Assembly (NCBI GenBank): GCA_003427395.1
Contig: BFEA01000254.1
Coordinates: 1,257,295 to 1,319,143, forward strand
Source of the DNA: Chara braunii
Lineage: Eukaryota > Streptophyta > Charophyceae > Charales > Characeae
DNA: 61,849 bases
Direction: 5' to 3'
The notes beneath the pieces are model-generated. The model was not told the origin of the DNA. It searched no databases and worked only from the letters and a program-made list of their open reading frames with translations. Each line of letters starts with the position of its first letter. Positions within the stretch are counted from its first letter, which is position 1. The position numbers and the translations under genes were made by a program. Below, piece by piece: positions 8,827-18,600 of the stretch.

Positions 8827-10508
8827 GGGCATCATTAGACACTCCTTGGGGACGTGGAATCCACAAGGACGCGCTCGTTCCACCTGTCCTTGGGGACAAA
8901 ATTGAAAAAGAAATGTGAAAACGCCACAAGGAAAAATCCTTGTGGCGTCCTTGTGGCCCCAGCCAAAATTTCCTTATCCCCAAGGGACCCCGCGAGGTCC
9001 CTTGGAGCTCAAGGAACCGCGATTCGCGGAGTGGCGAAGACATGCATCGACGAAGAGTTTCGGTTCTTGGGTGGTCCAGATGTGGTCCGATGGTGTTAGT
9101 ACGGACATCCCTGCCCTCCAACATCTGCGTAGTCCCCCACTGGTCTCCAATGGTTATCGTTGGCGGTGGGCCTCCATCGGGTGGCGTCGTCGTTTTCGTC
9201 CGGCATCATGCAGTCTCCCATGCTCGAGGAACGTCCGCAACGGTCGTGACCGACCTGTACCGCAGACTCCCAGGGCCTCTGCTGCTCTTCGTTGCTTTGC
9301 TGCTTCTGGTGGTCCCCATGCTGCTCCCTCTGCTGCTCTCCAGACGTGTCATTGCTGCCCTGTCCACCATGTCGTTCATGGCCGACCTCTGCCGCAGACT
9401 CCCTCTTCTGCTCCTCGTCGTTGTGCTGCTTCTGGTGGTCTCCACGCTGCTCGTCGTCGCTGTGCTGCTTCTCGAATTGCCGAAGGTCTTCCCACGGCCC
9501 CCCCACCATCCTGCTTTTCATCCACCACCTCGGTGTCGCTCACAGAATGTGGCCGCAACCCAACGCATAACACAGCTGAATCATAGCCTCCGAAGTCGCT
9601 ACGTATTTGGGGCCGTCATGTGCAGCTTGCATCAGCATCCTTTTCCTTCATGCGTGCAGCTGCGCCTTCATTTGTCCCAACACCCTCTCCTGCTGACAAC
9701 AAAGGACAACGACCTCTCCGCCGCCCTCCATCGCCAACACTTCCACAGGAATGACGTGTCTCCACTGCTGTGAGGATGGTTGCCCCCACGACACTTCTGC
9801 AAAGCTGCTCCCTTTGGGTCGGCGTTGCTCTCCTCGGAAAACTGTGCTGAACGACCCCCACAAAGTGGCATGCGTCGATGGCGATGGGAGCTACCACTGT
9901 GCGCACGTGCACACAGCGCTGCGTTTCTCGGGGAGGGACGCTGCCACAAAGCCCGATTTGCCCGTTCCCCGTCCTCGCGCAGCCTGTCGATGGCCGTACT
10001 CTTCACCACAGCCGCACTTCAAATTTTGAATTTCGAACATGGAGGTCCCCTATTATTTGTTCTGTTTTTCGTTGCCTGGCCCTGCCTTCTCCGTCCTGGT
10101 GCTGCTGGACCATGCCGTCTCCACACGGACACAGGACGCTGGACCACGGGCACTCCCCCCCCCTGCTGCATATAATCCTATGAAAACTGCCGCGGGTAGG
10201 CCACAGGAAAACGTCCTCGGTGGTCGTCCCCAAGGATATGTGGAACGAGGCAGCAAAATTTCCCGCGTGGGAAAATAGGGAAAACTGGCTGTTTTCCCAA
10301 ACTCCGAAAGATTCGGAGGCCGGGCCCGACGACGACTGCCATTGATAAATCTGATCCGCGGCCGTCGTTTCGTTTCGGCCTCCGAAAAGGTCGGTGGCCC
10401 ACCGGAGGCCCGCTATTTTCCCACGCGCCAAAGGTACTAGTGGTTTAAGAGCTACAAGGAAACTTCCTTGTAGCTCGAGTAAATCGTAAGGAGTGTCTAA
10501 CGACGCCC
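8827..10508. mobile_element. Harbinger-like element 1 (complete ends, 1.68 kb)
   Basis: The left end reads GGGCATCATTAGACACTCC (8827-8845). The right end, reverse-complemented, reads GGGCGTCGTTAGACACTCC (10490-10508). AAA flanks both ends (8824-8826 and 10509-10511), a possible 3-bp target duplication. Near both ends short inverted blocks recur (ACAAGGAAAAATCCTTGT at the left, GCTACAAGGAAACTTCCTTGTAGC at the right), so the termini form stem-loops. Internally it keeps a GGTCCAGATG...ACGGACATCC block and a hydrophobic ORF, but no DDE domain, so it is non-autonomous. The Harbinger assignment rests on shared ends with element 3 (TAA duplication) and element 2 (Myb/SANT ORF). Confidence 0.75.
8940..9773 (+). 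CDS. Hydrophobic ORF of Harbinger-like element 1
   Basis: An open frame of 277 codons, the longest in the window free of gap sequence. Residues about 107-180 hold two similar hydrophobic units: DLYRRLPGPLLLFVALLLLV, then, after about 33 residues, DLCRRLPLLLLVVVLLLVV. Each matches the unit in elements 2-4 (DIFRRMPLLVLVVLL). The tail does not keep the RKR-KK pattern seen in other copies. On the opposite strand the same DNA gives a Q/E-rich frame ending near GGPWEDLRQ. Element 3 has the similar GGTWEDLRQ on its minus strand, so which strand is ancestral coding is not settled. The start codon is unsure. Confidence 0.35.
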   Translation: MWRPCGPSQNFLIPKGPREVPWSSRNRDSRSGEDMHRRRVSVLGWSRCGPMVLVRTSLPSNICVVPHWSPMVIVGGGPPSGGVVVFVRHHAVSHARGTSATVVTDLYRRLPGPLLLFVALLLLVVPMLLPLLLSRRVIAALSTMSFMADLCRRLPLLLLVVVLLLVVSTLLVVAVLLLELPKVFPRPPHHPAFHPPPRCRSQNVAATQRITQLNHSLRSRYVFGAVMCSLHQHPFPSCVQLRLHLSQHPLLLTTKDNDLSAALHRQHFHRNDVSPLL

Positions 10509-11251
10509 AAAGTCTGAGACTGCCTTTCTTTTTTTTTTCCTTTTTTTTTATAAAATAAAACGCCCCGGTTGTTGTAGAGGCGGGGTATCATGTGCAGTCA
10601 CTCTCCGGTTCAGTCACTCGAGATTCGGAATGACCCACCTTTTGGCTTTCTGGAGTATTTTTTCCTAGATGGAGGGGCTCGTTCGACACTCCTTGGGCGC
10701 GTAAATCCCCCGAGGAAATCATCATTCCACTTATCCTCGGGGAAGAAATTGAAAAAAAAAAAGTGAAAACATTTCCTCGGGGATTCCTCAGGCCACAGCC
10801 ATTTCGACGCGTTCCCCAAGGGACCTCCCGAGGTTCCTTGGAGGTCGAGCATCCGGAAGAATCGGGGCGTCGACGACAGCTCTGTCGACGACAATTTTCG
10901 ACGTGGCTGGTCCATTGCTGTTCATGGCGGCCCGTGGACGGACATCTTCGGTCGGCAACAGTCGGCGTCATGGAATTGTCCACAAACGGTCCTCTTTGGC
11001 GGCCTGCCGGCCTCCGTGACGTCGAAAAGGGGCTGCCTTGCGGCGCTGCCCTTGACCCGAGCGGGAAGGCGCCCAACGGTCGGCAAATTCGAATATTTCA
11101 GCCGGCCCCCGCTATCCCCATTGCACAGTGTCTTCCACGGCGGAATACGTTACCATGCTTTTGTCGATAGCTGCGATCGGTCGTTTGCACCACTGTCCCT
11201 CGTCGTTTCCTGGACGTCCATCGTTGTCTTTTAGCTGTTGCCGTCGTCCAC

Positions 11252-11656
11252 GTGCCTTTGATGACCGACATCTTTCGGAGGATGCCGCTGTTGGTGCTGG
11301 TCGTCCTCTTGCTCCTCCTCTTAGTTGTCTACCACGTGTGCATCCTCGGCAGCGTTCTGCGACGTTCCCGCAAAAGACGGTCTTTGAAGAAGGACGTCTG
11401 GATGGAGGGGCACCGAACGATCTGCAGGTCTACAGGGGAGCAGGGTGGTGGCCAGCGGGCTAAGCAGAGCCCGTCGAGGAGTTCAAGGCCGTCGAGCGGT
11501 CTGGGTACGCACACCTGCCACCGCACTTGCAACCTCTGCCGGACACGTCCGACGAGGAGGTGGATGGCAGACGGTCACGGACCGTGCCGCGGGAAGTGGG
11601 TCCACCCAGGAGTGGGCGACTACAGAGTTGTGTGGAAACCGCGACGACGGTTATGA
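11252..11656 (+). CDS. Hydrophobic ORF of Harbinger-like element 2
   Basis: 134 codons, starting MPLMTDIFRRMPLLVLVVLL. Residues about 11-32 are almost all L/V, then YHVCILGSVLRRSRKRRSLK gives a basic tail. The remainder is Arg/Ser/Thr-rich and probably out of frame. The same layout (M-T/A-D, RR-PLLLL, FH-C-ILG, RKR-S-KK, MDGR) occurs in elements 3 and 4 and partly in elements 1 and 5. It lies about 200 bp upstream of the Myb/SANT-like ORF on the same strand. The family is unrecognised; it may be a membrane peptide or a transposase leader. Confidence 0.4.
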   Translation: MPLMTDIFRRMPLLVLVVLLLLLLVVYHVCILGSVLRRSRKRRSLKKDVWMEGHRTICRSTGEQGGGQRAKQSPSRSSRPSSGLGTHTCHRTCNLCRTRPTRRWMADGHGPCRGKWVHPGVGDYRVVWKPRRRL

Positions 11657-11848
11657 CCAGTCCTACACCGAACTCCTCCAGCAGGGGCTCAGCGGCGATG
11701 AAGGCGATGGCGGCATGAATCTGTCGTTCGGGCTGTGTAGCGGGAGGTCGTCGGCCGCCTCGCGAACAGTCATCGTCACCCCCATCCCGACGACGACGGT
11801 GGGCAAGTGACGGCTGTTGCGTGATCATCAAAGTCTCCAGCGCCGGTC

Positions 11849-12631
11849 TTGGAGGCGTCGGGGAACAACAAAGATCCTCTAAGGCAGCAATTCTGGTCGC
11901 CGTCTGTGTCGAGGGGTGCCTCTGCTTGCCCCCAATGGATGCAGTCTCCGTCTCCCCTGTTTGCCGGTTCGAGTGCAGCCCATTGTCGTGGCGAATGCCG
12001 GGAGACGGATCGTGGCATCGCCAATCTTGGTGATGCACGGGACGGGAGGGAGGTGTGGGCAGAACACCGACGGGGGCTGCGGTCGGGGCGGGAGGAATCC
12101 ATAACTCGGGGGGTGCAGCGACTACGTGTGGGGGAGCAGGAAAATGACGGTGACACACCAATGGTGGACGCGGATGATCAGGAGTGGAAAGACAACGATG
12201 ACGAAGGAGGGGAGGAGGACGCAGGCTACGTTTCACCGTTCAAGCAAAGCAGCATGGGAGGGAGGGGCGGGAACACGAAGGCGTATTCCCACAATGGTCG
12301 TCCGGGGAAAAAAGCGGCGGGGAAGGGGAGCAATGGCAAAGGCGAAGTTGATGCGGAAGGAGGTCGTCATTTCTGGTCCGTCGACGGCATTATAGCCCTC
12401 ATCCGGGCTAAACGTGACCAGGATGCGCATCTGCAGGGGATGGGTCACGCGTACGCTCGAATGAAGCCGCGATAATGGACGTGGTTGGATGTGGCGCAGA
12501 GGTTGAAGAAGGTGGGTGTGGACAGAGACGCAGATCGGTGCGGGAAGAAGAGGGACAATTTGATGCAACAGTTCAAGAAGGTGCATCACTTCCAGGCTTG
12601 TCCGGGAAACACTCCACACCCCATGGCGTAG
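11849..12631 (+). pseudogene. Myb/SANT-like DNA-binding protein of Harbinger type
   Basis: An acidic/basic N-terminal part is followed by FWSVDGIIALIRAKRDQDAH, an in-frame TAA at 12473-12475, then, in the same frame, WTWLDVAQRLKKVGVDRDAD and CGKKRDNLMQQFKKVHHF. The three-helix layout with spaced tryptophans and CGKKxDNLMQQFKK matches the trihelix/Myb-SANT-like proteins that PIF/Harbinger elements encode beside their transposase to bring it to DNA. The frame closes at 12629-12631 soon after the domain, where related proteins continue. One nonsense codon splits the DNA-binding domain, so this copy is not functional unless read through. Confidence 0.8.
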
Positions 12632-13460
12632 CACACCTGCAGCACGACGTCGCAAATGCCACCAGTGTCCTCTACGTCCAAATTTATGGACTGCAGCGTC
12701 CTCTTCCGCCATGCACGAATGGCCGCTCTCATCCTCCCCTCGGTCCTCTGCAATTGACATCGGAAGAGGATGGCGTTCACGGTCGCTGCCACCGCCGTCC
12801 TCTCCGCCTTGCTCAGTGTGTCACAGCCCGCCTCCCCGTTCATGTCTGTCGCCAAACTGGTACTGTTGACGCGGGCATCGCCAAGTACAGAAGACTCCAC
12901 GTGTGCCGGGGCGCACCCCAGTGATGCTGCGAGTGACGACCAGAGTGCACGGCGTACACTTCGACGACGAAGGTGTGCCTGCGTGTGACGGTGTGTCTGC
13001 TGCTTCGGATGTGTACATGTACGTTCGGCGTGCCCGCCGACACGCAGCCGCCACCCCGTACCCAAATGTTTCCGCCAAGGAACGTTGCTGCCGTCATCCG
13101 CAAGGGACGCCCACGCCGCTGTCACTCACTTGCAGAAATTCGAATTTCGAATTTTGAATCCGGGACTGCGCGCCTTTTTCGTGGCCATTTTTTTTTCGCC
13201 GCCAACTTTCGAATTTGCGACGCCCACCCGAGCTGGACCAACGACGTCGGCACGGTCACACCTTGCTGGACCAACCTCGCCCCCCCCCCCCGCGTCCGCT
13301 TGTCGATATATGAAAGTGGTCGCGGAAGGCCCCGAGGAATCGTCCTCGGGGAACAATTCCGAGGATGAGTGGAACGACGGCGCGCATTTCCTTGGGCGAT
13401 GATGGGAGAATTTCCTCGGGCCCCGAGGACGGCCCGAGGAGTGTCGAACGAGCCCTGGAG

Positions 13461-13875
13461 TCCTACAGAGGCTTTGCAGCACAATGACAAAAGTGACAAT
13501 TCTCTGTGGCAGGTCAGTACCCAAGAGTTGAACTTCCACAAGGGAGAATTATGGAATATACTTGATTCTGCATTTGTTTATCTTTGTATGGCTATAGAGG
13601 GACCGCACAGTTTGGCAGGGTGGTAGCTTCACATGGACTGATTTGGCAGCTGCCAATGACGCTAACTAATTTAGAGGTACAACTGTTAAAAAGAAAAAAG
13701 TGAAAAAAACTACTTGAGAGGTAGGGTAACCTGCAGGAAAGTGCCACTCTGATTTACAAATTTCAATCTGCAAAAGTGTCCCCGGTCCTGCGAAAATATC
13801 GGCCCGAAAAAACTGATATCCGCTGGTACTAATGGTGCCTGCTCTCTCCAGCATCACCAGCACTGCAGGGGGTGT

Positions 13876-13907
<32 letters not shown>

Positions 13908-14193
13908 GGGGCCTCCATACAGACAAGCCTTCCTTTTCTGCTAGTGGAAGCTCTCTTTTCTTTACCCTCTCTACCACCAGAACTTGGCCCCGATATCTAG
14001 TCCGAGCCTCGGCCGACCGCTATGCCGAGGCTTGACCTACCGGGCACTAGCTTCCCGTACCTGGTTGCAGAAGAACACGGAAAAGAGAAGTAAAAAAAAA
14101 AAAAAAAAAAACACAAAATGCAAAAAAGCAACGAGAGAAATACGGGATGATCTTTATAGGGAAAAAAAAGAAAAACATAGATAAAAAACGGTC
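13461..14193. other. Non-coding spacer with poly(A) runs
   Basis: No gene seen. Long A tracts lie at about 13880-13907 and 14092-14112. Short ORFs have no recognisable content. Confidence 0.6.
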
Positions 14194-14338
14194 GCTCTAC
14201 TACTCTTGAAATGTGCAAAACGAGAGTGAATCTTCTGCTAGAACATGGAAAGATACACCGCCATGATTTTTGTCTTCAGTGCATGTCTATAGCAGTGGTG
14301 TGACTCCCGGCGGGCTGCTTGGAGGACCCCGCACAGCC
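14194..14338 (-). repeat. Small hairpin-type repeat, copy 1 (inverted arm)
   Basis: On the minus strand this matches 15355-15500 over about 145 bp with few differences. The conserved core contains CATGGCGGTGTATCTTTCCATG-type sequence and an ACTCTC...GAGAGT stem. Copies 1 and 3 face each other across the gap and its flanking (GA)n. Confidence 0.8.
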
Positions 14339-14341
14339 CGG

Positions 14342-14381
<40 letters not shown>

Positions 14382-14394
14382 CGCGTGCACGGTA

Positions 14395-14490
14395 GTAAAA
14401 AATCATGGCGGTGTATCTTTCCATGTTCTAGCGGAAAATTCGCTCTCGTTTTGCACATTTTGAGAGTTACAGTAGTGGAGTGAGGATCCC
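14395..14490 (+). repeat. Small hairpin-type repeat, copy 2
   Basis: It carries the same core (ATCATGGCGGTGTATCTTTC, then TCTAGCGGAAAATTCGCTCTC, then TTTTGAGAGT). It lies between a (TC)n tract at 14344-14379 and the long (GA)n at 14508-14598. Confidence 0.8.
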
Positions 14491-14505
14491 TTCCCCCCCC
14501 CTCTC

Positions 14506-14507
<2 letters not shown>

Positions 14508-14598
<91 letters not shown>
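14508..14598. repeat. (GA)n microsatellite running into gap
   Basis: An uninterrupted AG dinucleotide run from about 14508 until the Ns start at 14599. Its true length is unknown. Confidence 0.95.
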
Positions 14599-15354
14599 NN
14601 NNNNNNNNNNNNNNNNNNNNNNNNNNNNNNNNNNNNNNNNNNNNNNNNNNNNNNNNNNNNNNNNNNNNNNNNNNNNNNNNNNNNNNNNNNNNNNNNNNNN
14701 NNNNNNNNNNNNNNNNNNNNNNNNNNNNNNNNNNNNNNNNNNNNNNNNNNNNNNNNNNNNNNNNNNNNNNNNNNNNNNNNNNNNNNNNNNNNNNNNNNNN
14801 NNNNNNNNNNNNNNNNNNNNNNNNNNNNNNNNNNNNNNNNNNNNNNNNNNNNNNNNNNNNNNNNNNNNNNNNNNNNNNNNNNNNNNNNNNNNNNNNNNNN
14901 NNNNNNNNNNNNNNNNNNNNNNNNNNNNNNNNNNNNNNNNNNNNNNNNNNNNNNNNNNNNNNNNNNNNNNNNNNNNNNNNNNNNNNNNNNNNNNNNNNNN
15001 NNNNNNNNNNNNNNNNNNNNNNNNNNNNNNNNNNNNNNNNNNNNNNNNNNNNNNNNNNNNNNNNNNNNNNNNNNNNNNNNNNNNNNNNNNNNNNNNNNNN
15101 NNNNNNNNNNNNNNNNNNNNNNNNNNNNNNNNNNNNNNNNNNNNNNNNNNNNNNNNNNNNNNNNNNNNNNNNNNNNNNNNNNNNNNNNNNNNNNNNNNNN
15201 NNNNNNNNNNNNNNNNNNNNNNNNNNNNNNNNNNNNNNNNNNNNNNNNNNNNNNNNNNNNNNNNNNNNNNNNNNNNNNNNNNNNNNNNNNNNNNNNNNNN
15301 NNNNNNNNNNNNNNNNNNNNNNNNNNNNNNNNNNNNNNNNNNNNNNNNNNNNNN
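14599..15354. other. Assembly gap, 756 N
   Basis: A run of N inside (GA)n sequence. The gap is most likely caused by the microsatellite. Translations across it are meaningless. Confidence 0.99.
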
Positions 15355-15500
15355 GGCTGTGCAGGGTGCTCCAAGCAGCCCGCCGACCGTCGCGCCACTG
15401 CTATCGACATGCACAATAGACAAAAATCATGGCGGTGTATCTTTCCATGTTCTAGCGGAAGATTCACTCTCATTTTGCACATTTCGAGAGTAGTAGAGCG
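15355..15500 (+). repeat. Small hairpin-type repeat, copy 3
   Basis: The plus-oriented partner of copy 1. It shows two potential stem-loops: CATGG...CCATG, and ACTCTC...GAGAGT with a 14-base loop. The ACTCTC/GAGAGT pairing is exact here. Confidence 0.8.
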
Positions 15501-15869
15501 AGGCCTCTCTCTCTCTCCCCCTCTCCCCCGCCCCCCGTGCCTGCTATATCAGATCCGTTTCCTTTTTTTGTTTTTCTTTTTTTCCTTGTTTGTTTTCTTG
15601 TTTTTTTCTTACATTTCTTTTGTGTCTGTGTCTTCCTGCATATGGTGGCGCCCAGCGTTGTAGCAACGACCGGGCCTTCCCTTGCACCACCTAAGGCGTC
15701 GGCGTGTTAACTGGGAAGGCCCGCGGCCCATGTATGGGTCAAGTACTGGTCGTTTAAAACCAAATCCCCTTGATTGTGAGAGGTAACTATGCTTGCATGG
15801 GCCCGCAGGTAGTAAAAAGGTGACTTTGAGAGAAGAATATGGCAGCTTTCTTTTCCTTTCGCTAAAAAC
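15501..15869. other. Non-coding, T-rich
   Basis: A (CT)n-like tract at 15507-15530 and T-rich sequence to about 15620. No gene is seen. Confidence 0.6.
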
Positions 15870-16432
15870 TTAGGCTTGGACCCCACAAAATGCGGAAAGG
15901 AAAACGTTTGCCGCCGAACTGTTTCCAAGACCCCACACCCTGTGGAAAAGGTTATGGAAAAACCCAAATGTCTTCCAAGAACTGTTTTTTCGGGACCCCA
16001 TAGCCCGCATTTCGTTGCCTGGAAGATGGAGTGTGGACGTTTTCACATCATCCGCGGTCTGGAAAAGGCCTTCTAGAGGACATTCCGCAATGAAATTGTG
16101 CCGAAAGTGTCCAACTTTTCCAAGGTCAGGTTCCATTGTCGGACCATCGAGTGTCCGCCCATGCATCGTCCACCCTGCGTCACCCACCACCCATGCCATG
16201 ACCACTTCCTCAGGTCCAGCCACGACCTCTTGGACACCCGAACACTTTCCTTTTTCGGCCACTGCCCACTGACCTTTCCTCTTAGGGAAAAAAAAATAAA
16301 CCGCTTTGCCGCAAAACATACTCTGCGATGGGGTCTAGAAACAATACTTTCGAACTTTCCAAAATGCCTTGCCTTCTTTTCATGGCCAAACATATTTTCC
16401 ATCCACATTGCAGTTGGGTCCCAGCCTAATAA
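15870..16432. repeat. Left arm of an old foldback element
   Basis: Its reverse complement aligns with 18166-18600. Shared landmarks are TTGGAAAGTT, the GACCCCA(T/A)CG block, CTTTTCCAG-C-GCGGA and ATGTGAAAACG. The arms once met near GGGTCC...TAAATACTT/AAGTATTTA...GGACCC, where Harbinger-like element 3 now lies. Matches are diverged (many substitutions), so the foldback is old. Confidence 0.65.
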
Positions 16433-18165
16433 GGGCCTAGTTAGACCCTCCTTGGAAATCCGATTTTTAGGAAATCGGCATCGTTACTTCGCGTCCTAAT
16501 TCACCAAATTCCTTGACTGAATGTGAAAACGCTCCCGTGAGATTTCCTTGGATTCCTCACAATCCCCAGCCAAAATGTCATTGGATTCAAGGGCTCCTCG
16601 TGAGTTCCCTTGGGTTTAAGGAGCCGCGATTGACGGAGTGTTCTGGAGCGACCGCTGACAGGAAAATTTGGAGTCAATGTTGGTGCACAGGTCATCCGTG
16701 GTCCATTGGACGGACATCGCCGGCCTCCAGTACCCGACGGGCACCCAAAGGCCTTCCACCGTTACCGTTGGCGTGAAAATGTGTGGGGGTGGTTCTTCAG
16801 CTGCAAGGCGCTTCACGAAGCAGGGTTTCCCATGCGCGCGTCGCCGACCGTGGTGTCCAACGGTCGAATTTTTTTATTTTTCTACAAGCGATGTTGAAGC
16901 ACTGTCGGTCTATTGCAGGCATCTGCCTAGCGCGTTTTGTCGGCTATTGTCAGGCGCATTGATGCAAGCTTTGTTTGGTACACGCCTCACAAGTTGCCTT
17001 TCATAGCAGCCGTCCTCCGGCGGTTCCCGCTCCTGCTGCTGGCCACTCTTCTCCTGCTCCTTGTCGTGTTGTTCCACATGTGCATCGTTGTGCAGGGTCC
17101 TGGCAGTAGACAAAAACGACGAACGGTGAGGAAGACGACGATGGACAGGCGGGAAACCTCCAGCAGACAGCCGACGCGCGCCATTGACTACTCCACTCCG
17201 CAACTTCTCTTTGTAGTAGCCCTCCGCCGCGTCGTCAACCTGTCGGAGATCCTCCCATGTCCCTCCCATTCTTCTCCTCATCGACCATCTCGACGTTGCC
17301 CGTGGGATCACACCCGATGCAGAATTGCACAATGGATTCCGATAACGACACACAATCGGGTGCATCCATCACCTGTTGCATCAACTATCTCTGCCTGCGA
17401 ATGAACAATCTCATCCTTAGGCGAGTTGTCGTTCCCTCAATGCCATAACGCATGGTGACGACCAATACAGCTGCGACCACCGTGTTTCTCTCCAATGTCG
17501 TTAATGCCTTCGCACCACCCGGGAGCTCTTGTTCCATCGCCAGGACTTGTAAAAAAGCACCCACCACTCGTTTGCCCGCCGGTGCCCTCGCTGCACCTTC
17601 TGCACGTCGATGGGGACCGCGCTCGCACTCTCCACGTTTCACGGGAGCGTTACGTTCGCGCTAAGCTGTGACGACCCGAAGAGCATGCGGAACACGAAGG
17701 CGACGTCGCAGTAGAGAACCGTTACGCATACACGCTACGTCGCCCAACGTTCCAATGCCATCCTTTTAAGCCTTGGCCGCGATCACTCCTCCGCACAGAC
17801 GTTTCACCCCATTCTCCAGTCCAGCTGTCAGGATGCCTCACGCATTGATGTGTCAGAACGGAGGGTTTGAAATTTGAAATTGGAACGGGGATGTGGACGC
17901 CCTTTTTTTTCCTCAGCCCGGTAGCCCTCCCCGCCGCCGCCAGTGGACCATGCCCGAGGACGCACGGACATCCCAGCACGATGACGGGCATCCACCCTCG
18001 CGACCGCGTGTATTCGTATGAAATTGGCCGCTGGAGACCTCCAAGGGTTTTCCTTGGGACCCACTGAATTAGGACGCGGTGTAACCACGACGTCGAAAAG
18101 CGGAAATTTTCCAAGGACTTCATCTTAATTCCTGAGGATTTTCCAAGGAGGGTCTAACGAGGCCC
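16433..18165. mobile_element. Harbinger-like element 3, nested (1.73 kb, TAA TSD)
   Basis: The left end GGGCCTAGTTAGACCCTCC (16433-16451) pairs with the right end (18147-18165, reading GGGCCTCGTTAGACCCTCC on the minus strand). TAA lies directly outside both (16430-16432 and 18166-18168), the classic PIF/Harbinger target. The interior keeps the GGTCCATTGGACGGACATCG block (about 16700) and a hydrophobic ORF but no Myb or DDE domain, so it is non-autonomous. It is inserted near the centre of a foldback element whose arms lie on each side. Confidence 0.85.
16937..17404 (+). CDS. Hydrophobic ORF of Harbinger-like element 3
   Basis: 155 codons. Residues about 22-47 read FIAAVLRRFPLLLLATLLLL and on through VVLFHMCIV, then basic SRQKRRTVRKTTMDRRE. 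The order of hydrophobic run, H-x-C, KRR-x-x-RK and MD-R matches elements 2 and 4. On the minus strand, 17365-17170 reads MGGTWEDLRQVDDAAEGYY then KEKLRS, which resembles the segment just before the transposase core. Either strand may hold the true remnant. No intact gene. Confidence 0.35.
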   Translation: MSAIVRRIDASFVWYTPHKLPFIAAVLRRFPLLLLATLLLLLVVLFHMCIVVQGPGSRQKRRTVRKTTMDRRETSSRQPTRAIDYSTPQLLFVVALRRVVNLSEILPCPSHSSPHRPSRRCPWDHTRCRIAQWIPITTHNRVHPSPVASTISACE

Positions 18166-18168
18166 TAA

Positions 18169-18600
18169 ATACTTAGGAAGTATTTACTAAGGGGTGGACC
18201 CCACAGGAAAAAGATGGAAAAACCGTCCAGTAAAAAAAAACGGGCAAAAAAATTTGGAAAGTTGGAAAGCAGTTTTTGTGGGGACCCCAACGTGGAGTAC
18301 CAAATACGCTTGGGAAAGTTTTTGGAAATCAGTCGAGCCAATCGTTGCCCATCTCTATCGGGACTCATTTGTTTTGTTTTTGTTTTCTTTGTTTTTCCTT
18401 TTTTATTTGTGGCACTCTTGGTCGCTATTGGCTGCTGCCTCCCGTGAGACGTTTCCGAGACTTTTCCAGGAATGACACACCCTCCCCCCTACCCTCTAGA
18501 ATTGGCACAAAATCCTCCTGTGGGACTTTTCCAGGCTGCGGACTATGTGAAAACGCAAAACTATGTTTTTCCGAGCCGCAATACGGTTTGCAGGAGAAAT
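18169..18600. repeat. Right arm of the old foldback element
   Basis: Inverted partner of 15870-16432, starting at the AAGTATTTA half of the former centre. It is interrupted by a T-rich insertion at about 18367-18412. Sequence from 18600 to 18780 repeats related GGAAA-rich motifs and may be an extra partial copy. Confidence 0.6.

Larger units (their letters stand above)
10675..13455 (+). mobile_element. Harbinger-like element 2 with Myb/SANT ORF (2.78 kb)
   Basis: The left end GGGCTCGTTCGACACTCC (10675-10692) is an exact inverted repeat of 13438-13455. TGGAG lies directly outside each end (10670-10674 and 13456-13460), giving a perfect 5-bp target duplication; typical PIF/Harbinger elements make 3 bp (TWA), so this is unusual. 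Subterminal GC-rich blocks pair with each other (CCCCGAGGAA-type). The interior, in order on the plus strand, has the GGTCCATTG...CGGACATC block, ACGGTCGGCAAATTCGAATA, a hydrophobic ORF (11252-11656) and a Myb/SANT-like ORF (11849-12631). No transposase DDE motifs are seen. Confidence 0.75.

Noticed and set aside
9096-9521. Q/E-rich minus-strand ORF opposite the hydrophobic ORF of element 1
   Set aside because: Probably the antisense reading of CTG/CTC-rich codons, although the GGPWEDLRQ end resembles a transposase segment; not called as a gene.
11460-12236. Minus-strand ORF of 258 codons opposite the Myb/SANT-like ORF
   Set aside because: Proline/serine/arginine-rich antisense shadow of a GC-rich coding frame.
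14403-15663. Very long ORFs across the N gap and (GA)n tract
   Set aside because: Translations consist of X and alternating R/E or S/L residues; they are products of gap characters and microsatellite.
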